NCBI RefSeq assembly: GCF_005938385.1
Contig: NZ_VCRA01000011.1
Span: 204,045 to 268,044 of the forward strand
Origin: Paenibacillus mesophilus
GTDB lineage: Bacteria > Bacillota > Bacilli > Paenibacillales > NBRC-103111
Direction of reading: 5' to 3'
DNA: 64,000 nt
Part shown: positions 24,188-34,068 of the stretch, one piece after another
How positions within the stretch are numbered: the first letter of the stretch is position 1
How the letters are laid out: the number at the start of each line of letters is the position of its first letter
Program-made: the position numbers and the translations under genes
The notes under the pieces: generated by a model
Told to the model about the DNA's origin: nothing
The model's database searches: none
The model's input: the letters and a program-made list of their open reading frames with translations, nothing else

Positions 24188-25882
24188 ATGTACAAGCTTC
24201 TGGTCGTGGACGATGAACCGGCGGTCCGGCTCGGGCTGCGCAACTATGTGGACTGGGGGCAATTCGATATTAAGTTCGCCGGCGAGGCGGACGACGGGGA
24301 TACCGGGCTGGAAGCCGTGGAACGGCTAAAACCCGATATCGTGCTGACGGATGTACGGATGCCGAATGTGGACGGAATTTCGCTTTCAAAGGAAATTCGG
24401 AAGCGTTTTCCTAATATGAAAATTGTGTTCGTGAGCGGGCACGACGACTCCGACTATTTGAAATCCGCGATGAAGGTGAGCGCGGTCGATTATATTTTCA
24501 AGCCGGTCAATCTGCAAGAGCTGCGGACAGTCATCGCACGAGTTGTCGCCGAGCTGGAGGAGGAGCAGACGGAGCGCCGGATGACGCAGCAGATGCAGGC
24601 CAAGCTGCAAGAAAGCATGCCGCTCCTGCGCGAGAAATTTCTCCTGTCGCTGATCCTGAACGGGGCTTCCCGGGGGGAGCGGATACAGGAGCGGCTGGAT
24701 TTTCTCGGCCTCGTCTTGCCTTACAACGCCGCATACTGGGTCATCGTTGTATCGGTCGACCGGTTTACCGATATTGTGGAGAAGTATTCGGAACGGGATT
24801 TGCAAATATTTTGCTACGCGATTCAGAACGTTTGTCAAGAAGTGGTGTGTCAATATTTGCAGGGCAGCGTGTTCGAACATCGAAGCGACGAGTTTGTCGG
24901 GATTGTATACACGAATCAGGAGCATTCCTGTTCGATCGGGGCCGGACTGGCGAGCGCCGGTTCGGAGCCGAACCGATCCGATGATCCGGAGGAACTGCTG
25001 TTCGAGCTGGCGACTCAGCTGCGTGATCATTTGCAGCGCTTTCTTCGGATCAGCGTCACGATCGGGATCGGCGACCGTGTCTCCAGTTTGGATATGCTGG
25101 CCGGCTCTTACGAGCAAGCGAGAGAAGCGGCGGCCGGCAAGTGGTATTTGGGGCAAAATCAGATTTTAACGATGGACAGCCTCAATCTGGACAAGCAGGA
25201 GACGTTCGTTGAACGTTCGCACCGATTCGATTCGTCCGAGAGCGGCAAACTGATTTCCTTGTTGAAAGGAGGCGATTCCGATCAGCTTGGATCGGCGCTG
25301 GACGAGCTGATGGGTCGTCTGGCAAGGCAGCGTAGGGGCGGGCTGAAATACAGCCGCAACGTCATTTTGCAAATCGTGCTCTTGGCGGGACAGCTCATGC
25401 TGGAGCTCAATTTGGCGGACGAGGAGCTGGAGCGCCGGGAGTCGTGGTTGTGGGAAGAACTGTTCAAGCAGGAGACGATAGATGAGCTGCGGCAGCTGCT
25501 GGAGGCGTACCTGCAAGAGGTGTGCGGCAAGATCAGGGAACGGCGCAGCGGCCGGGCAAGCAATATTGTGGAGCGGGTAAGGGAAATTATAGAGCGCCGT
25601 TATGCCGATAACAAGCTCACCGTATCGGAGATCGGCCGCGAGGTGTATTTGACCGATACGTATATCAGCTTGCTGTTCAAGCAGGAGACGGGCCGGACCG
25701 TGAATGAGTGGTTGACGTTATACCGCATGGAAAAAGCGAAGGAGCTGCTGGCGAATCCAGCCTACAAACTATACGACATCTGTTATGCGGTAGGTTATGC
25801 CGATCCCAGCTATTTCAGCAAACTGTTCAAAAAGGTAACCGGGCTTACTCCAAGCGTCTATCGAGAAACGAGGAATATCTGA
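24188..25882 (+). CDS. YesN-type response regulator with AraC DNA-binding domain
   Basis: A 564-residue response regulator. The receiver domain (about 1-120) has the acidic pair DDE at 8-10, phospho-acceptor Asp55 in VLTDVRMPN and Lys in DYIFKPVN. A long middle region carries a degenerate GGDEF-like fold common in YesN proteins. The C-terminal about 105 residues form an AraC/HTH_18 domain (LTVSEIGREVYLTDTYISLL; DICYAVGYADPSYFSKLFKK). It binds DNA when phosphorylated and usually activates a neighbouring sugar ABC transporter. The ATG follows GGGAGGAGGGCTGCTGG. The kinase gene starts 17 bases after its stop, so the two are co-transcribed and likely partners. The probable target is the transporter operon at 27.9-31.4 kb. 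Confidence 0.92.
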   Translation: MYKLLVVDDEPAVRLGLRNYVDWGQFDIKFAGEADDGDTGLEAVERLKPDIVLTDVRMPNVDGISLSKEIRKRFPNMKIVFVSGHDDSDYLKSAMKVSAVDYIFKPVNLQELRTVIARVVAELEEEQTERRMTQQMQAKLQESMPLLREKFLLSLILNGASRGERIQERLDFLGLVLPYNAAYWVIVVSVDRFTDIVEKYSERDLQIFCYAIQNVCQEVVCQYLQGSVFEHRSDEFVGIVYTNQEHSCSIGAGLASAGSEPNRSDDPEELLFELATQLRDHLQRFLRISVTIGIGDRVSSLDMLAGSYEQAREAAAGKWYLGQNQILTMDSLNLDKQETFVERSHRFDSSESGKLISLLKGGDSDQLGSALDELMGRLARQRRGGLKYSRNVILQIVLLAGQLMLELNLADEELERRESWLWEELFKQETIDELRQLLEAYLQEVCGKIRERRSGRASNIVERVREIIERRYADNKLTVSEIGREVYLTDTYISLLFKQETGRTVNEWLTLYRMEKAKELLANPAYKLYDICYAVGYADPSYFSKLFKKVTGLTPSVYRETRNI

Positions 25883-25899
25883 AAGCGGCGGTGATTCGT

Positions 25900-27756
25900 A
25901 TGATTGATTTCGTTCGTCGTGCGGTGGGCTACGCCAGGCTGCAAACCCGTCGCTTCGGTATTCCCCGGAGCTGGTTGATTACCTTTACGCTGCTGATCGT
26001 CCTGCCCTCCATCGTATTGGTGTACGCCTACTCCCAGCGTACAGCTTCGATTCTGGAAGAAGAAGTGTCCAATTCAATGCTGCAGACCGTGAAGCAGGCG
26101 AGCAACAATTTGTCCTACCGGCTCGGGCACATCCGTGACATCGGCAATGCCGCTTCGATAAATCCGATGCTGCATCAGTTTTTAAAGGAGGATGGCGTTC
26201 CGAGCATCGAGTGGCAGCTTGATATATTAAAGGATTTGCGATATTTCGTGGAGACGGTCCAGACGAATACGGATGTCTTCAGATTGCGATTGTTTGTCAA
26301 GAACACAACAATGCTCGCGGAGGAGCGGTTTAACTTTTTCTCGCTGGATACTTTGAAGAACTGGCCGTATTACGACGACGTGCTGAACGCGAACGGGGCG
26401 ATCGTCTGGACCGGTATTTACAAGCAGGATTATATCGGCAGCGGCGAAGTCTATATTATGTCAAGCGCAAGAATGCTGCATGATACCGAGCAATTCGGCA
26501 AAGTGGCGGCGGTGCTGGTGATCGACGTCTCGGAAAAGCTGGTAACGGATATTTTATCCGATATCGATCTGACTAAACCCGGCAACGTCTTCATTGTGGA
26601 CCGTGACGGGACGGTTGTGGCGCATGCCGACAAATCGCGAATCGGGTCTCTGCTGGAAGAAAAAGTCCGCTCGGCCATACAACCGGGCGAGGAAGGCAAA
26701 GTGAAAATACATCTGAACAACAAATACGAATATGCGATGTACTCAGCCATTCAGCCGGCCGGCTGGAAAGTGGTCGTGCAAGTGCCTGCTGCCGATATTT
26801 CCGAGAAGATCAAGCTGAAGAAAACGGCCGGGATTGCCACGCTAGCAGGCGTGTTCACGCTGTTCCTGGCACTCGTTTTCGCTCTGCTGGCCTTGATCGT
26901 TCGCAGCATGAATCGCCGCTTACAGCAAGTGATTCGCGTCATCCGCACGGAAGGGATCGAACGGCTCGACGAACCGCAGTCGATGCCGGAGGGGAACTTC
27001 ATGATGCTGGAGCGAAGCGTCGACATGCTGATGCGCCGGATACGTTCTTTGATGGAGCAAACCTACAAAGCCCAAGTGTTGGAGAGGGAGGCGCAGCTTC
27101 GCGCGCTGCAAGCGCAAATTAATCCTCATTTTTTGTACAACACGCTTGACACGATCAACTGGATTGCCATCGGTCACGGCAAACATGATATTAGCGAGAT
27201 GATCGACGCTCTGGCGAAATATTTCCGCTTAAGTCTGAATAAAGGCCGGGATGTGATGAGCGTGGCGGATGAGCTGAACTTGGCTCAAGTGTATCTCGAT
27301 ATTCAGAAAAGCCGCTTTCTGAATTCGTTCGAATACCGGATTGAGCCGGAGCCGGATGTGCTCGAGTACACAGTTCCCAAGCTGACTATCCAGCCCATTG
27401 TGGAAAACGCCCTTCTACATGGCATTCACAAGATGAAGAACAAGTTCGGTACGATCCTGATACGAGCCTATCTTTCAGGGAATGAGCTAATTCTCGAAGT
27501 GTCCGACAACGGTATCGGGATGGAGGAGGAGCACGCACAGCGGCTGCTTGTCGAGCCTCAAACGATGGCGCGTGCGGAAGGCTCGGGAAGCTCTTATGGC
27601 TTGTACAACGTGAACGAACGGATCAAACTGTACGCCGGGGAAGCTTCGGGTTTGCGCATTACGTCTCGTTTGGGCGAAGGCACATCTGTGGCGGTGCACA
27701 TCCGGCTCGATCTGATCGCAAAGCCATCGTTCCCGCCGTTCGGTTCAAATGAATAG
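25900..27756 (+). CDS. YesM-type sensor histidine kinase
   Basis: A 618-residue membrane kinase. The first transmembrane helix is LITFTLLIVLPSIVLVYAYS, then an extracellular dCache-like sensor of about 250 residues, a second helix (LAGVFTLFLALVFALLALIV), a HAMP-like linker and the His_kinase domain, with phospho-accepting His410 in QINPHFLYNTLD. The ATPase region has VENALLHG (N box), SDNGIGM (G1) and GSSYGLYNVNERI (G2). It senses a sugar or cell-surface state and phosphorylates the regulator coded just upstream. The ATG at 25900 is used; an in-frame GTG at 25891 is nearly as good. Long upstream extensions of this frame overlap the regulator gene and are not real. A terminator separates it from the ABC genes. 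Confidence 0.92.
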   Translation: MIDFVRRAVGYARLQTRRFGIPRSWLITFTLLIVLPSIVLVYAYSQRTASILEEEVSNSMLQTVKQASNNLSYRLGHIRDIGNAASINPMLHQFLKEDGVPSIEWQLDILKDLRYFVETVQTNTDVFRLRLFVKNTTMLAEERFNFFSLDTLKNWPYYDDVLNANGAIVWTGIYKQDYIGSGEVYIMSSARMLHDTEQFGKVAAVLVIDVSEKLVTDILSDIDLTKPGNVFIVDRDGTVVAHADKSRIGSLLEEKVRSAIQPGEEGKVKIHLNNKYEYAMYSAIQPAGWKVVVQVPAADISEKIKLKKTAGIATLAGVFTLFLALVFALLALIVRSMNRRLQQVIRVIRTEGIERLDEPQSMPEGNFMMLERSVDMLMRRIRSLMEQTYKAQVLEREAQLRALQAQINPHFLYNTLDTINWIAIGHGKHDISEMIDALAKYFRLSLNKGRDVMSVADELNLAQVYLDIQKSRFLNSFEYRIEPEPDVLEYTVPKLTIQPIVENALLHGIHKMKNKFGTILIRAYLSGNELILEVSDNGIGMEEEHAQRLLVEPQTMARAEGSGSSYGLYNVNERIKLYAGEASGLRITSRLGEGTSVAVHIRLDLIAKPSFPPFGSNE

Positions 27757-27768
27757 CAGTTGGCGATT

Positions 27769-27793
27769 GAGAACCGGAAGGTTCTCTTTTTTC
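27769..27793 (+). terminator. Intrinsic terminator after the kinase gene
   Basis: Stem GAGAACC / GGTTCTC with loop GGAA, directly followed by TTTTTT. It separates the two-component genes from the transporter genes, which therefore need their own promoter in 27800-27930. Confidence 0.88.
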
Positions 27794-27933
27794 GCTTCCG
27801 GCACTTCTCGGAGAAAGGTTTATAGAAATCGACCAGAGATTGAAGCTTTGTCTCCTACAGCAAACCCGTGTTCGCCCATTATACTAAATGTACACACAAC
27901 AGCATGTGTCGAACTGAAAATGGGGGTCACGCA

Positions 27934-28899
27934 ATGAGCAGTCTGTCCACGGAGCTAATAGATTCGCGTTCTCGGGCTCGAAGAAAAGAAATGCGAACCT
28001 ACAAATGGAAGTTGTTTCGCAACAATCTGGATATGTATGCTTTACTGATTCCGGGACTCGCGTTTCTTATCTTATTCCGCTATACGCCGATGTACGGGAT
28101 TGTGATCGCATTTCAGGATTTTAACATTTTCGACGGGATTGCCGGAAGCAGCTGGGTAGGGCTCGACAATTTTCGCAAGCTGATGCATTCCGACGAATTT
28201 ATGCAAGTGTTCAGAAACACGCTTATCATCAGTTTTTACAAGATCGTCCTGCTGTTTCCGGTTCCGATCATCCTCTCGCTGATGTTGAATGAAGTCGGCA
28301 GAATGTGGTTCAAGCGAACGATGCAAACGATTGTATACTTGCCGCACTTCTTGTCTTGGGTCATTATATCCGGCTTGTTCATCAACATTTTGTCGCCTTC
28401 GGGCGGAATCGTGAATGAGGCGATCAAATGGATGGGCGGTCAACCGATCTCTTTCCTGATCGACAACGACTTTTTCCGCGGAACGCTCGTATTCGCTTCA
28501 GGGTGGAAGGAAGCCGGCTGGAACGCCATCATTTTTCTTGCCGCGATTGCCAGCATTGACCAGGATCAGTATGAAGCGGCTTCCATCGACGGAGCCAGCC
28601 GAATTCAGAAGATGATCTATATTACGCTGCCGGGCATTGCCCCGACGATTGTGCTGATGCTGATTCTTCGTATCGGACATTTGCTTGAAGCGGATACCGA
28701 GCAAATTTTGACGATGTACAACCCGGTCGTGTACGAGACGGGCGACGTCATCGGTACGTATGTGTACCGGATCGGATTAGGCAAAATGGATTACAGCTTC
28801 TCCACCGCCGTCGGCCTCTTCAACTCAGTTGTTGCGTTCCTGCTCATTATGCTGGGCAATTTCATGAGCAAAAAATTTGTAAGACGAAGCATCTGGTAG
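27934..28899 (+). CDS. ABC sugar transporter permease (LplB/YtcP type)
   Basis: A 321-residue inner-membrane permease with six predicted helices, beginning MYALLIPGLAFLILFRYTPMYG, the standard opening of LplB-like permeases for oligosaccharides. The cytoplasmic EAA loop, which contacts the ATPase, is seen as YEAASIDGASRIQKMIYITLPG. ATG 27934 follows GGGGGTCACGCA; an earlier ATG at 27868 lacks a ribosome site. The second permease starts 12 bases after the stop. No ATPase gene is present, as is usual for this group, which shares an MsmX-type ATPase coded elsewhere. It probably imports the oligosaccharide bound by the lipoprotein at 29.9 kb. Confidence 0.93.
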   Translation: MSSLSTELIDSRSRARRKEMRTYKWKLFRNNLDMYALLIPGLAFLILFRYTPMYGIVIAFQDFNIFDGIAGSSWVGLDNFRKLMHSDEFMQVFRNTLIISFYKIVLLFPVPIILSLMLNEVGRMWFKRTMQTIVYLPHFLSWVIISGLFINILSPSGGIVNEAIKWMGGQPISFLIDNDFFRGTLVFASGWKEAGWNAIIFLAAIASIDQDQYEAASIDGASRIQKMIYITLPGIAPTIVLMLILRIGHLLEADTEQILTMYNPVVYETGDVIGTYVYRIGLGKMDYSFSTAVGLFNSVVAFLLIMLGNFMSKKFVRRSIW

Positions 28900-28911
28900 G
28901 AGGTCCATACG

Positions 28912-29790
28912 ATGAAGAGACGTACGATTCGAGATATCGGCCTGGATGCGGTCGTATACGGCACACTCGTGCTGATGGCATTCGCTACGCTGCTCCCGTT
29001 CCTCAATGTGCTGTCCAAGTCGGTCAGCGAGGAGTGGGCGGTAGTCTCGGGCAAGGTAGGGGTGTTCCCTGTCGGCTTTCAATTTGAGACGATGAAGTTC
29101 GTCATTACGTCGTACGAGTTCCTTCGCTCCTTTTCGGTATCCATATACATTACCGTAGTCGGAACTTTGCTTTCCCTGCTTCTTACGGCGATCTCGGCGT
29201 ATCCGCTGTCCAAGCGGCACTTGCCCGGCATCAAATTCATTATGCTGCTGTTTGTGTTCACGATGCTGTTCGGAGGGGGCATCATCCCCAACTACTTGCT
29301 GATCCGCAGTCTCGGACTCATCGATAGCTTGTGGGCGCTCATTTTGCCGTCTCTTATAAGCGTTTTCAATCTGCTCGTAATCAAAAGCTACTTTGAGGGG
29401 CTTCCGGAAAGTCTCGAGGAGTCCGCCCGAATCGATGGGGCCCGGACCCTCACCATATTGTTCCGCATCCTGCTGCCGCTTTGCGGCCCGGTGCTGGCCA
29501 CAATCGCATTATTTTATGCCGTCGGGTACTGGAACGAATTTTTCAACGCCATGATTTACATCAACAGCCCGTCGCTCAAGCCGCTGCAGCTTTATTTGCG
29601 GGATATCGTTTTGAACGCGGCGTCCGCTACGGCGGGGATTGATCGCACGGCGGATGAATTGATGAATCTGTCTCCGGACAATGTCCGGTCCGCCACAGTC
29701 ATTGCATCTACGATCCCGATCTTGATTGTGTATCCGCTTTTGCAAAAATATTTTATCAAAGGTGTGCTGATCGGGTCCGTGAAGGGCTAG
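28912..29790 (+). CDS. ABC sugar transporter permease (LplC/YtcP type)
   Basis: A 292-residue inner-membrane permease, partner of the preceding one. It opens with AFATLLPFLNVLSKSVSEEW, includes the second-permease mark FGGGIIPNYLLIRSLGL, and carries the EAA loop LEESARIDGARTLTILFRI. It ends FIKGVLIGSVKG, the common C-terminal motif of LplC-like permeases. A strong ribosome site TAGGAGGTCCATACG precedes the ATG. It is co-transcribed with the permease before it and the lipoprotein after it, the usual order permease, permease, binding protein. Confidence 0.93.
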   Translation: MKRRTIRDIGLDAVVYGTLVLMAFATLLPFLNVLSKSVSEEWAVVSGKVGVFPVGFQFETMKFVITSYEFLRSFSVSIYITVVGTLLSLLLTAISAYPLSKRHLPGIKFIMLLFVFTMLFGGGIIPNYLLIRSLGLIDSLWALILPSLISVFNLLVIKSYFEGLPESLEESARIDGARTLTILFRILLPLCGPVLATIALFYAVGYWNEFFNAMIYINSPSLKPLQLYLRDIVLNAASATAGIDRTADELMNLSPDNVRSATVIASTIPILIVYPLLQKYFIKGVLIGSVKG

Positions 29791-29897
29791 CGTTAGCGTA
29801 CCGCCAGGGAGGGCATTAATTCCTTATTGCGGAAAGTCGATGAGGATTAATGAAATAAGGAAGGAACAGTTTCAAGATAATTGGGGAGGGGTTCAAT

Positions 29898-31433
29898 TTG
29901 AAGAAGCTTTTCAGACAGACCGTGGGAATTTCGGTAACGGGAGCGCTGGCCATTTCGCTGGTGGCGTGCGGAGGAAATTCGGATCAAGAGCCGAAAAGCA
30001 GCGGCGCGCCCGGTTCGGAGGCATCCGCTCCAAAGCCAGAGCTGCGGACTTTGCAGGGATGGATGAAGGACGACTATAACAGGTATCCGGTAGCCAAGCT
30101 GCTGGAGGAGCGCACCGGTTACAAGGTGCAGTACGACATGCTTCCGCAGGATAACCCGCAAGAGAAACTGAATCTTCTGATCGCCTCCTCCGAGTCGTAC
30201 GATGCGATCACTACGTCGGGAGTGAGTACGTACAAAGCGATGTACTCCGATTATGCCAAGCGGGGAGCGCTGGTGGATTTGGGGCCGCTGATCGATAAGT
30301 ACGGCCCGAATATTAAAGCGGCAATTTCGCAAGAGTCGCTGGATGCGGTCAAGATTGACGGCAAAATATATGCCATTCCGAGCAAAACGCTTAGCAATGT
30401 AGCGAGCTCGTTTATGATTCGCCAGGACTGGCTTGACAAGCTGGGGCTCAAGATGCCCACGACGACCGAAGAGTTCGTTAACGTATTGAAGGCATTCAAG
30501 GAGCAGGACCCCGGCGGCAACAAGGATAAGAACATTCCGTTCTCCATTTGGGGAAACAGCCCTATTGAAGTCAATCTTGCAGGTGCATTCGGATTGTCAA
30601 GCACCTGGAACGATGTGGGCGGCAAACTCCTCCCGCGCGCATTGGATCCGAGCTACAAGGATTTTCTCGTCTATATGAATGATCTATTCAAGCAAGGTTT
30701 GCTGGACAAGGAGTTCGTCGTGAACAAGTATGCGACTGTAAGCGAGAAATTCACAAGCGGCAAAGTAGGCGTCATGCCGGTCGACTGGGGCAGCGTGCCT
30801 GCGCTGGCGGATGCACTGGCGAAAAATGTGCCGGGAGCCAAAATGGCGTATATACCGGCAATGAAAGGACCGCAAGGCAAGATGGGGTTGCCGGTGCCAA
30901 CCGGATTCGACCGCCTTACCTTTATCCCGAAAGCGGCGAAGCATCCGGAGGATGCGATTAAGTGGATCAACGCCAAGCTGGAGCCGGATACGTTCCGCTT
31001 GATGACGATCGGCGAGGAAAACAAGCACTTTACGTACAAGAACGGCGCCTATACGCCCATATTGCCGATTTTTACCGATGAGCGTAACGTCGCGAATAAC
31101 TTCATGTCTGGTTCGGACGAGAAAAACTATCCGTCCTACTGGCAAGCCCGCGTCCGCAAGGATCAACGCTTGTTCGATGCCTATGCCTTCTTGAATATCC
31201 AGGAGCCCGCCAATACGCGCATACCGGACCCGATCGGCATGAGCCCTTATTTGGCGGTTTACGCCAAAAATAACGAATCACTAAATGCAATGCTGAACGA
31301 CCAAACGGTCAAGTTCATCGCAGGCGCCGAGCCGATCTCGAACCTGGATGCGTTCATCGCGAAATATAAAGCTGCGGGGGGAGATGCCAGCTATAAGGAA
31401 GTCAACGACTGGTACGCCACGTTGAAGAAGTAA
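29898..31433 (+). CDS. Extracellular solute-binding lipoprotein of the ABC transporter (LplA type)
   Basis: A 511-residue lipoprotein receptor for the two permeases upstream. The signal ends in lipobox SLVACGG, with the lipidated Cys at about residue 23. The body has GYKVQYDMLPQDNPQEKLNL, ALVDLGPLIDKYGPNIK and KIYAIPSKTLSN, typical of large oligosaccharide-binding proteins of the Lpl group. The start codon is TTG after GGGGAGGGGTTCAAT, 108 bases behind the second permease. The ligand is unknown but is probably an oligosaccharide from plant or microbial cell wall, given the neighbours. Regulation by the YesN/YesM pair at 24-27.8 kb is inferred from position. Confidence 0.93.
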   Translation: MKKLFRQTVGISVTGALAISLVACGGNSDQEPKSSGAPGSEASAPKPELRTLQGWMKDDYNRYPVAKLLEERTGYKVQYDMLPQDNPQEKLNLLIASSESYDAITTSGVSTYKAMYSDYAKRGALVDLGPLIDKYGPNIKAAISQESLDAVKIDGKIYAIPSKTLSNVASSFMIRQDWLDKLGLKMPTTTEEFVNVLKAFKEQDPGGNKDKNIPFSIWGNSPIEVNLAGAFGLSSTWNDVGGKLLPRALDPSYKDFLVYMNDLFKQGLLDKEFVVNKYATVSEKFTSGKVGVMPVDWGSVPALADALAKNVPGAKMAYIPAMKGPQGKMGLPVPTGFDRLTFIPKAAKHPEDAIKWINAKLEPDTFRLMTIGEENKHFTYKNGAYTPILPIFTDERNVANNFMSGSDEKNYPSYWQARVRKDQRLFDAYAFLNIQEPANTRIPDPIGMSPYLAVYAKNNESLNAMLNDQTVKFIAGAEPISNLDAFIAKYKAAGGDASYKEVNDWYATLKK

Positions 31434-31728
31434 TCGCTTCGGCACAAGCATGCGAGGAGGGGCGGCGTGCGGTGGGAATTATGAGGCAGCATATACGCCC
31501 CCTCGGGTTTGCGCGGTTCGATATAGAAACTATCATGTCGTGAGCAAAGATATTTCGGCGGTAGCTATGAAACATTCTTGTCAGATGAAAGAATCCGGTG
31601 GAACCGAGTCAAGTCAGGCGTCAGCGCATTGCTTCGGGAGGTTTGACGATCAAAGTAGCCAAGTCATCGACTAAAAGGCCCGTATTTCTGCCAGCACACA
31701 TTCGAAAAGGAAAGAAGGAGGACCTGCA

Positions 31729-32805
31729 ATGAAATCGGTTCAAGTTGCCGTAATCGGCTGCGGAACGATTGCCAGAAGTCAACATATCAAGGCGTATATG
31801 GCCAATCCGCATGCAGAGATCAAATATTTTTGCGACACCCAAAAGGAACGCGCCGAGAAGGCGGTTCGCGATTTCGGCTGCGGCATCGCTGTCGCGGACT
31901 ACCGGACCATATTGGATGATCCGGACGTCGAGGCAGTCTCAGTCTGTACTCCAAATAACGTACACGCCCTGATTACGATCGACTGCTTGCGTGCGGGTAA
32001 GCATGTGCTTTGTGAAAAGCCAGCTGCACGCACGTATGCCGAAGCGCTGGAGATGCAGCGCGCCCAGCAAGAGACCGGGAAGTTGCTCCATATCGGGGTC
32101 GTCAACCGGTTTCATACCGGTGTGAACCGGATCAAAACGATGATCGAGGGCGGCGATCTTGGCGAGCTGTATCACGTATATGCGAGCTTTCGGACGCATC
32201 GTTCCATTCCAGGACTTGGCGGGGCGTTTACGACGAAGGCGATTGCCGGCGGTGGTACGATGATCGACAGAGGAGTCCACTATCTGGACCTTGTCCTGTA
32301 TTGCACGGGCGATCCGCGTCCACTGACCGTTTCCGGTCAAACGTTCAGCAGGCTGGGCAAAGACATCGCCGACTATGCCTATGTCCATATGTGGGCCGGA
32401 CCGTCTATAAGGGACGGGACGTATGATGTCGAAGACTCCGTAACGGCATTGATCAGGACCGATGGACCGACCATTACGCTCCATGGCGCATGGGCGCAAA
32501 ACATCGGCGTCGAAGAATCATACATCGATTTTATCGGTGACAAAGCAGGGGTTCGCCTGCAGTACGGCAAAGACTTTGTTGTGTACAGCGCGAAAGACGG
32601 CGCACTGCTGGAAACGATGCCGATATATCGCTCAGAAGATATGTTTCAGAACGAAATCGACAATTTCCTTACCTGTGTGCGAACAGGCGAACGGTCAACG
32701 AACAATATCGATTCCGTTATTGTGACGTCACAAATCATACAGGCTATATATGATTCCTCGGATGCACGACGGGAAATCGTCTTGCAGGAAGACAGCACGA
32801 TATAG
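31729..32805 (+). CDS. Gfo/Idh/MocA-family oxidoreductase
   Basis: A 358-residue NAD(P)-dependent dehydrogenase-type protein. The N terminus VAVIGCGTIARSQHIKAY is the dinucleotide fold. The family motif CEKPAARTYAEALEMQ lies at about residues 93-108, and GGGTMIDRGVHYLDLV supplies the conserved Asp and His of the active site. The ATG follows AAAGAAGGAGGACCTGCA. It lies 295 bases behind the lipoprotein gene, with no gene in between, and may be read from the same transcript or separately. It would oxidise the sugar brought in by the transporter. Substrate and product are unknown. The gene after it is a wreck, so this is the last intact gene of the cluster. Confidence 0.87.
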   Translation: MKSVQVAVIGCGTIARSQHIKAYMANPHAEIKYFCDTQKERAEKAVRDFGCGIAVADYRTILDDPDVEAVSVCTPNNVHALITIDCLRAGKHVLCEKPAARTYAEALEMQRAQQETGKLLHIGVVNRFHTGVNRIKTMIEGGDLGELYHVYASFRTHRSIPGLGGAFTTKAIAGGGTMIDRGVHYLDLVLYCTGDPRPLTVSGQTFSRLGKDIADYAYVHMWAGPSIRDGTYDVEDSVTALIRTDGPTITLHGAWAQNIGVEESYIDFIGDKAGVRLQYGKDFVVYSAKDGALLETMPIYRSEDMFQNEIDNFLTCVRTGERSTNNIDSVIVTSQIIQAIYDSSDARREIVLQEDSTI

Positions 32806-32886
32806 ATATACAGTCGTCCTGATTCCGTACAAACGGATGAAGCCGATCCGCGATGGTAAAGCGTAAAGACTTAGTCAATAACGGCC

Positions 32887-33125
32887 TTACGTAGAGGACC
32901 GGGGCTTGCCGCAGGAATCACGAACAATAAGCTCCCCGTAGATTCAAATTTCGAGGGGGAGCTCCTCCGTATTCGATTTTACGTATGATAAAGTCGACCA
33001 GTGGCGGGATCGGTCCTGGATCGAACAGTTGAAGTGAATTGTTGGCAATGTCTTAAGCCGTCGGCAACTCATCTCTAATATTATCATTGAACGTATCCGA
33101 ACAACCCATCGCCAAAACATGACCG
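32887..33125 (-). pseudogene. C-terminal remnant of a LacI-type repressor
   Basis: Read on the minus strand the region gives HVLAMGCSDTFNDNI, then LPTA, an in-frame TAA, then DIANNSLQLFDPGPIPPLVD with FIIRKIEYGG, a frameshift, and YGELIVRDSCGKP. The closing GELIVRDSC pattern is the usual end of LacI/GalR sugar-binding domains. One stop and at least one frameshift show it is dead, and the DNA-binding half is gone. The following stretch 33131-33353 is AT-rich and holds nothing I recognise. Confidence 0.6.
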
Positions 33126-33353
33126 GTAAACTTATGGGTTATAGTGAATGCTTATTTCCGCTATGAGCAGGGGGCTAGGAATATTTATTGAATAATTATA
33201 CGGCGTGTGAATGTTGTCTCGAATAATGGATCTATTACCTTCATTTTATTTTGAAACATACCGCCTAAATATCAATGTTATTTAAGTTGATTGAACAAAT
33301 TATGAAACAACACTAGCGGAGCAGCGCGATTTATAGTCACTGTTTTATAATTA

Positions 33354-33812
33354 TTGGTGAAACATCACACCAAGGACAACGGAAAGCAGTTGTACGGCAT
33401 GTTTGCCGAGATCTATGACCCGTACAAGGTTGAGCACCATGAATTTGGCGGGGTAAAACCAATGGATCCGTATGTTCGTCGTGAGGTTTTGTCACATCTT
33501 GGTTACAAGCGTCTCGATTTCCCTTATGTTCATCCATCTTGGAACAATGATGGAGAAGCTGTGACGGGACTCGACCTTTGTTTCCTTCAGGTGAGCGGTC
33601 ATTTGAATGAACTGCCAACGGAGCTTATTGTAAACTTTTTGAAAAGATATTTTGCTGTCCTGTCGAACAAACCTAAAGCTTGGAACGAAATGATTGCAAA
33701 TTTGCAACTGAAAGATACTGTTGCACTGATGCCGATTAAACGCAGACATGACGCAAAAAAAGGAAACAGGCGAATCCGGTATGCGGGTTTGCCTGTTTCC
33801 ACGCTGCGTTAG
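33354..33812 (+). pseudogene. Fragment of an unrecognised protein gene
   Basis: A 152-codon open frame whose first two thirds look strongly protein-like (LYGMFAEIYDPYKVEHHEFG; DLCFLQVSGHLNELPTELIV). The start codon (TTG/GTG) has no ribosome site. The last 17 codons run through a terminator hairpin (33762-33800), so the true end was probably earlier and has shifted frame. I do not recognise the family with confidence. It looks like the C-terminal part of a cytosolic protein of unknown function whose 5' end was lost, in keeping with the other remnants on both sides. Confidence 0.45.
33755..33800 (-). terminator. Intrinsic terminator, strongest on the minus strand
   Basis: Long stem GGAAACAGGC / GCCTGTTTCC extended by imperfect pairs. 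On the minus strand it is followed by seven T. It can terminate transcripts of the AraC gene that ends at 34069. The 270 bases between hold no clear gene. Confidence 0.8.
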
Positions 33813-34068
33813 GAATATTGCAATTCAAGCACTTTTTGATACATATGTAGGGGAGAGTAAGGCACATGAAGCAGGCGTACAGCTTGGTATCTCCCGCTCC
33901 GGTCAGTCTCTTGCGTCCTGGTATCCGATACGGTAATGATCACGCAGCGAACGGAGTTGGGGCTTTCGCTGCGATGTTGTTCGACCGACCTGCTTGTCAT
34001 CGTGTCGGATCTTTCCTCTCCTGGTTTATCGCTTTGCGAAAGCGGTAAAGGGTACTACAGGAACACCG

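Noticed and set aside
33748..33936. A frame reading DTYVGESKAHEAGVQLGISR after the terminator
   Set aside because: It looks somewhat protein-like but has no start, overlaps the terminator and matches nothing I know, so I do not call it a gene.
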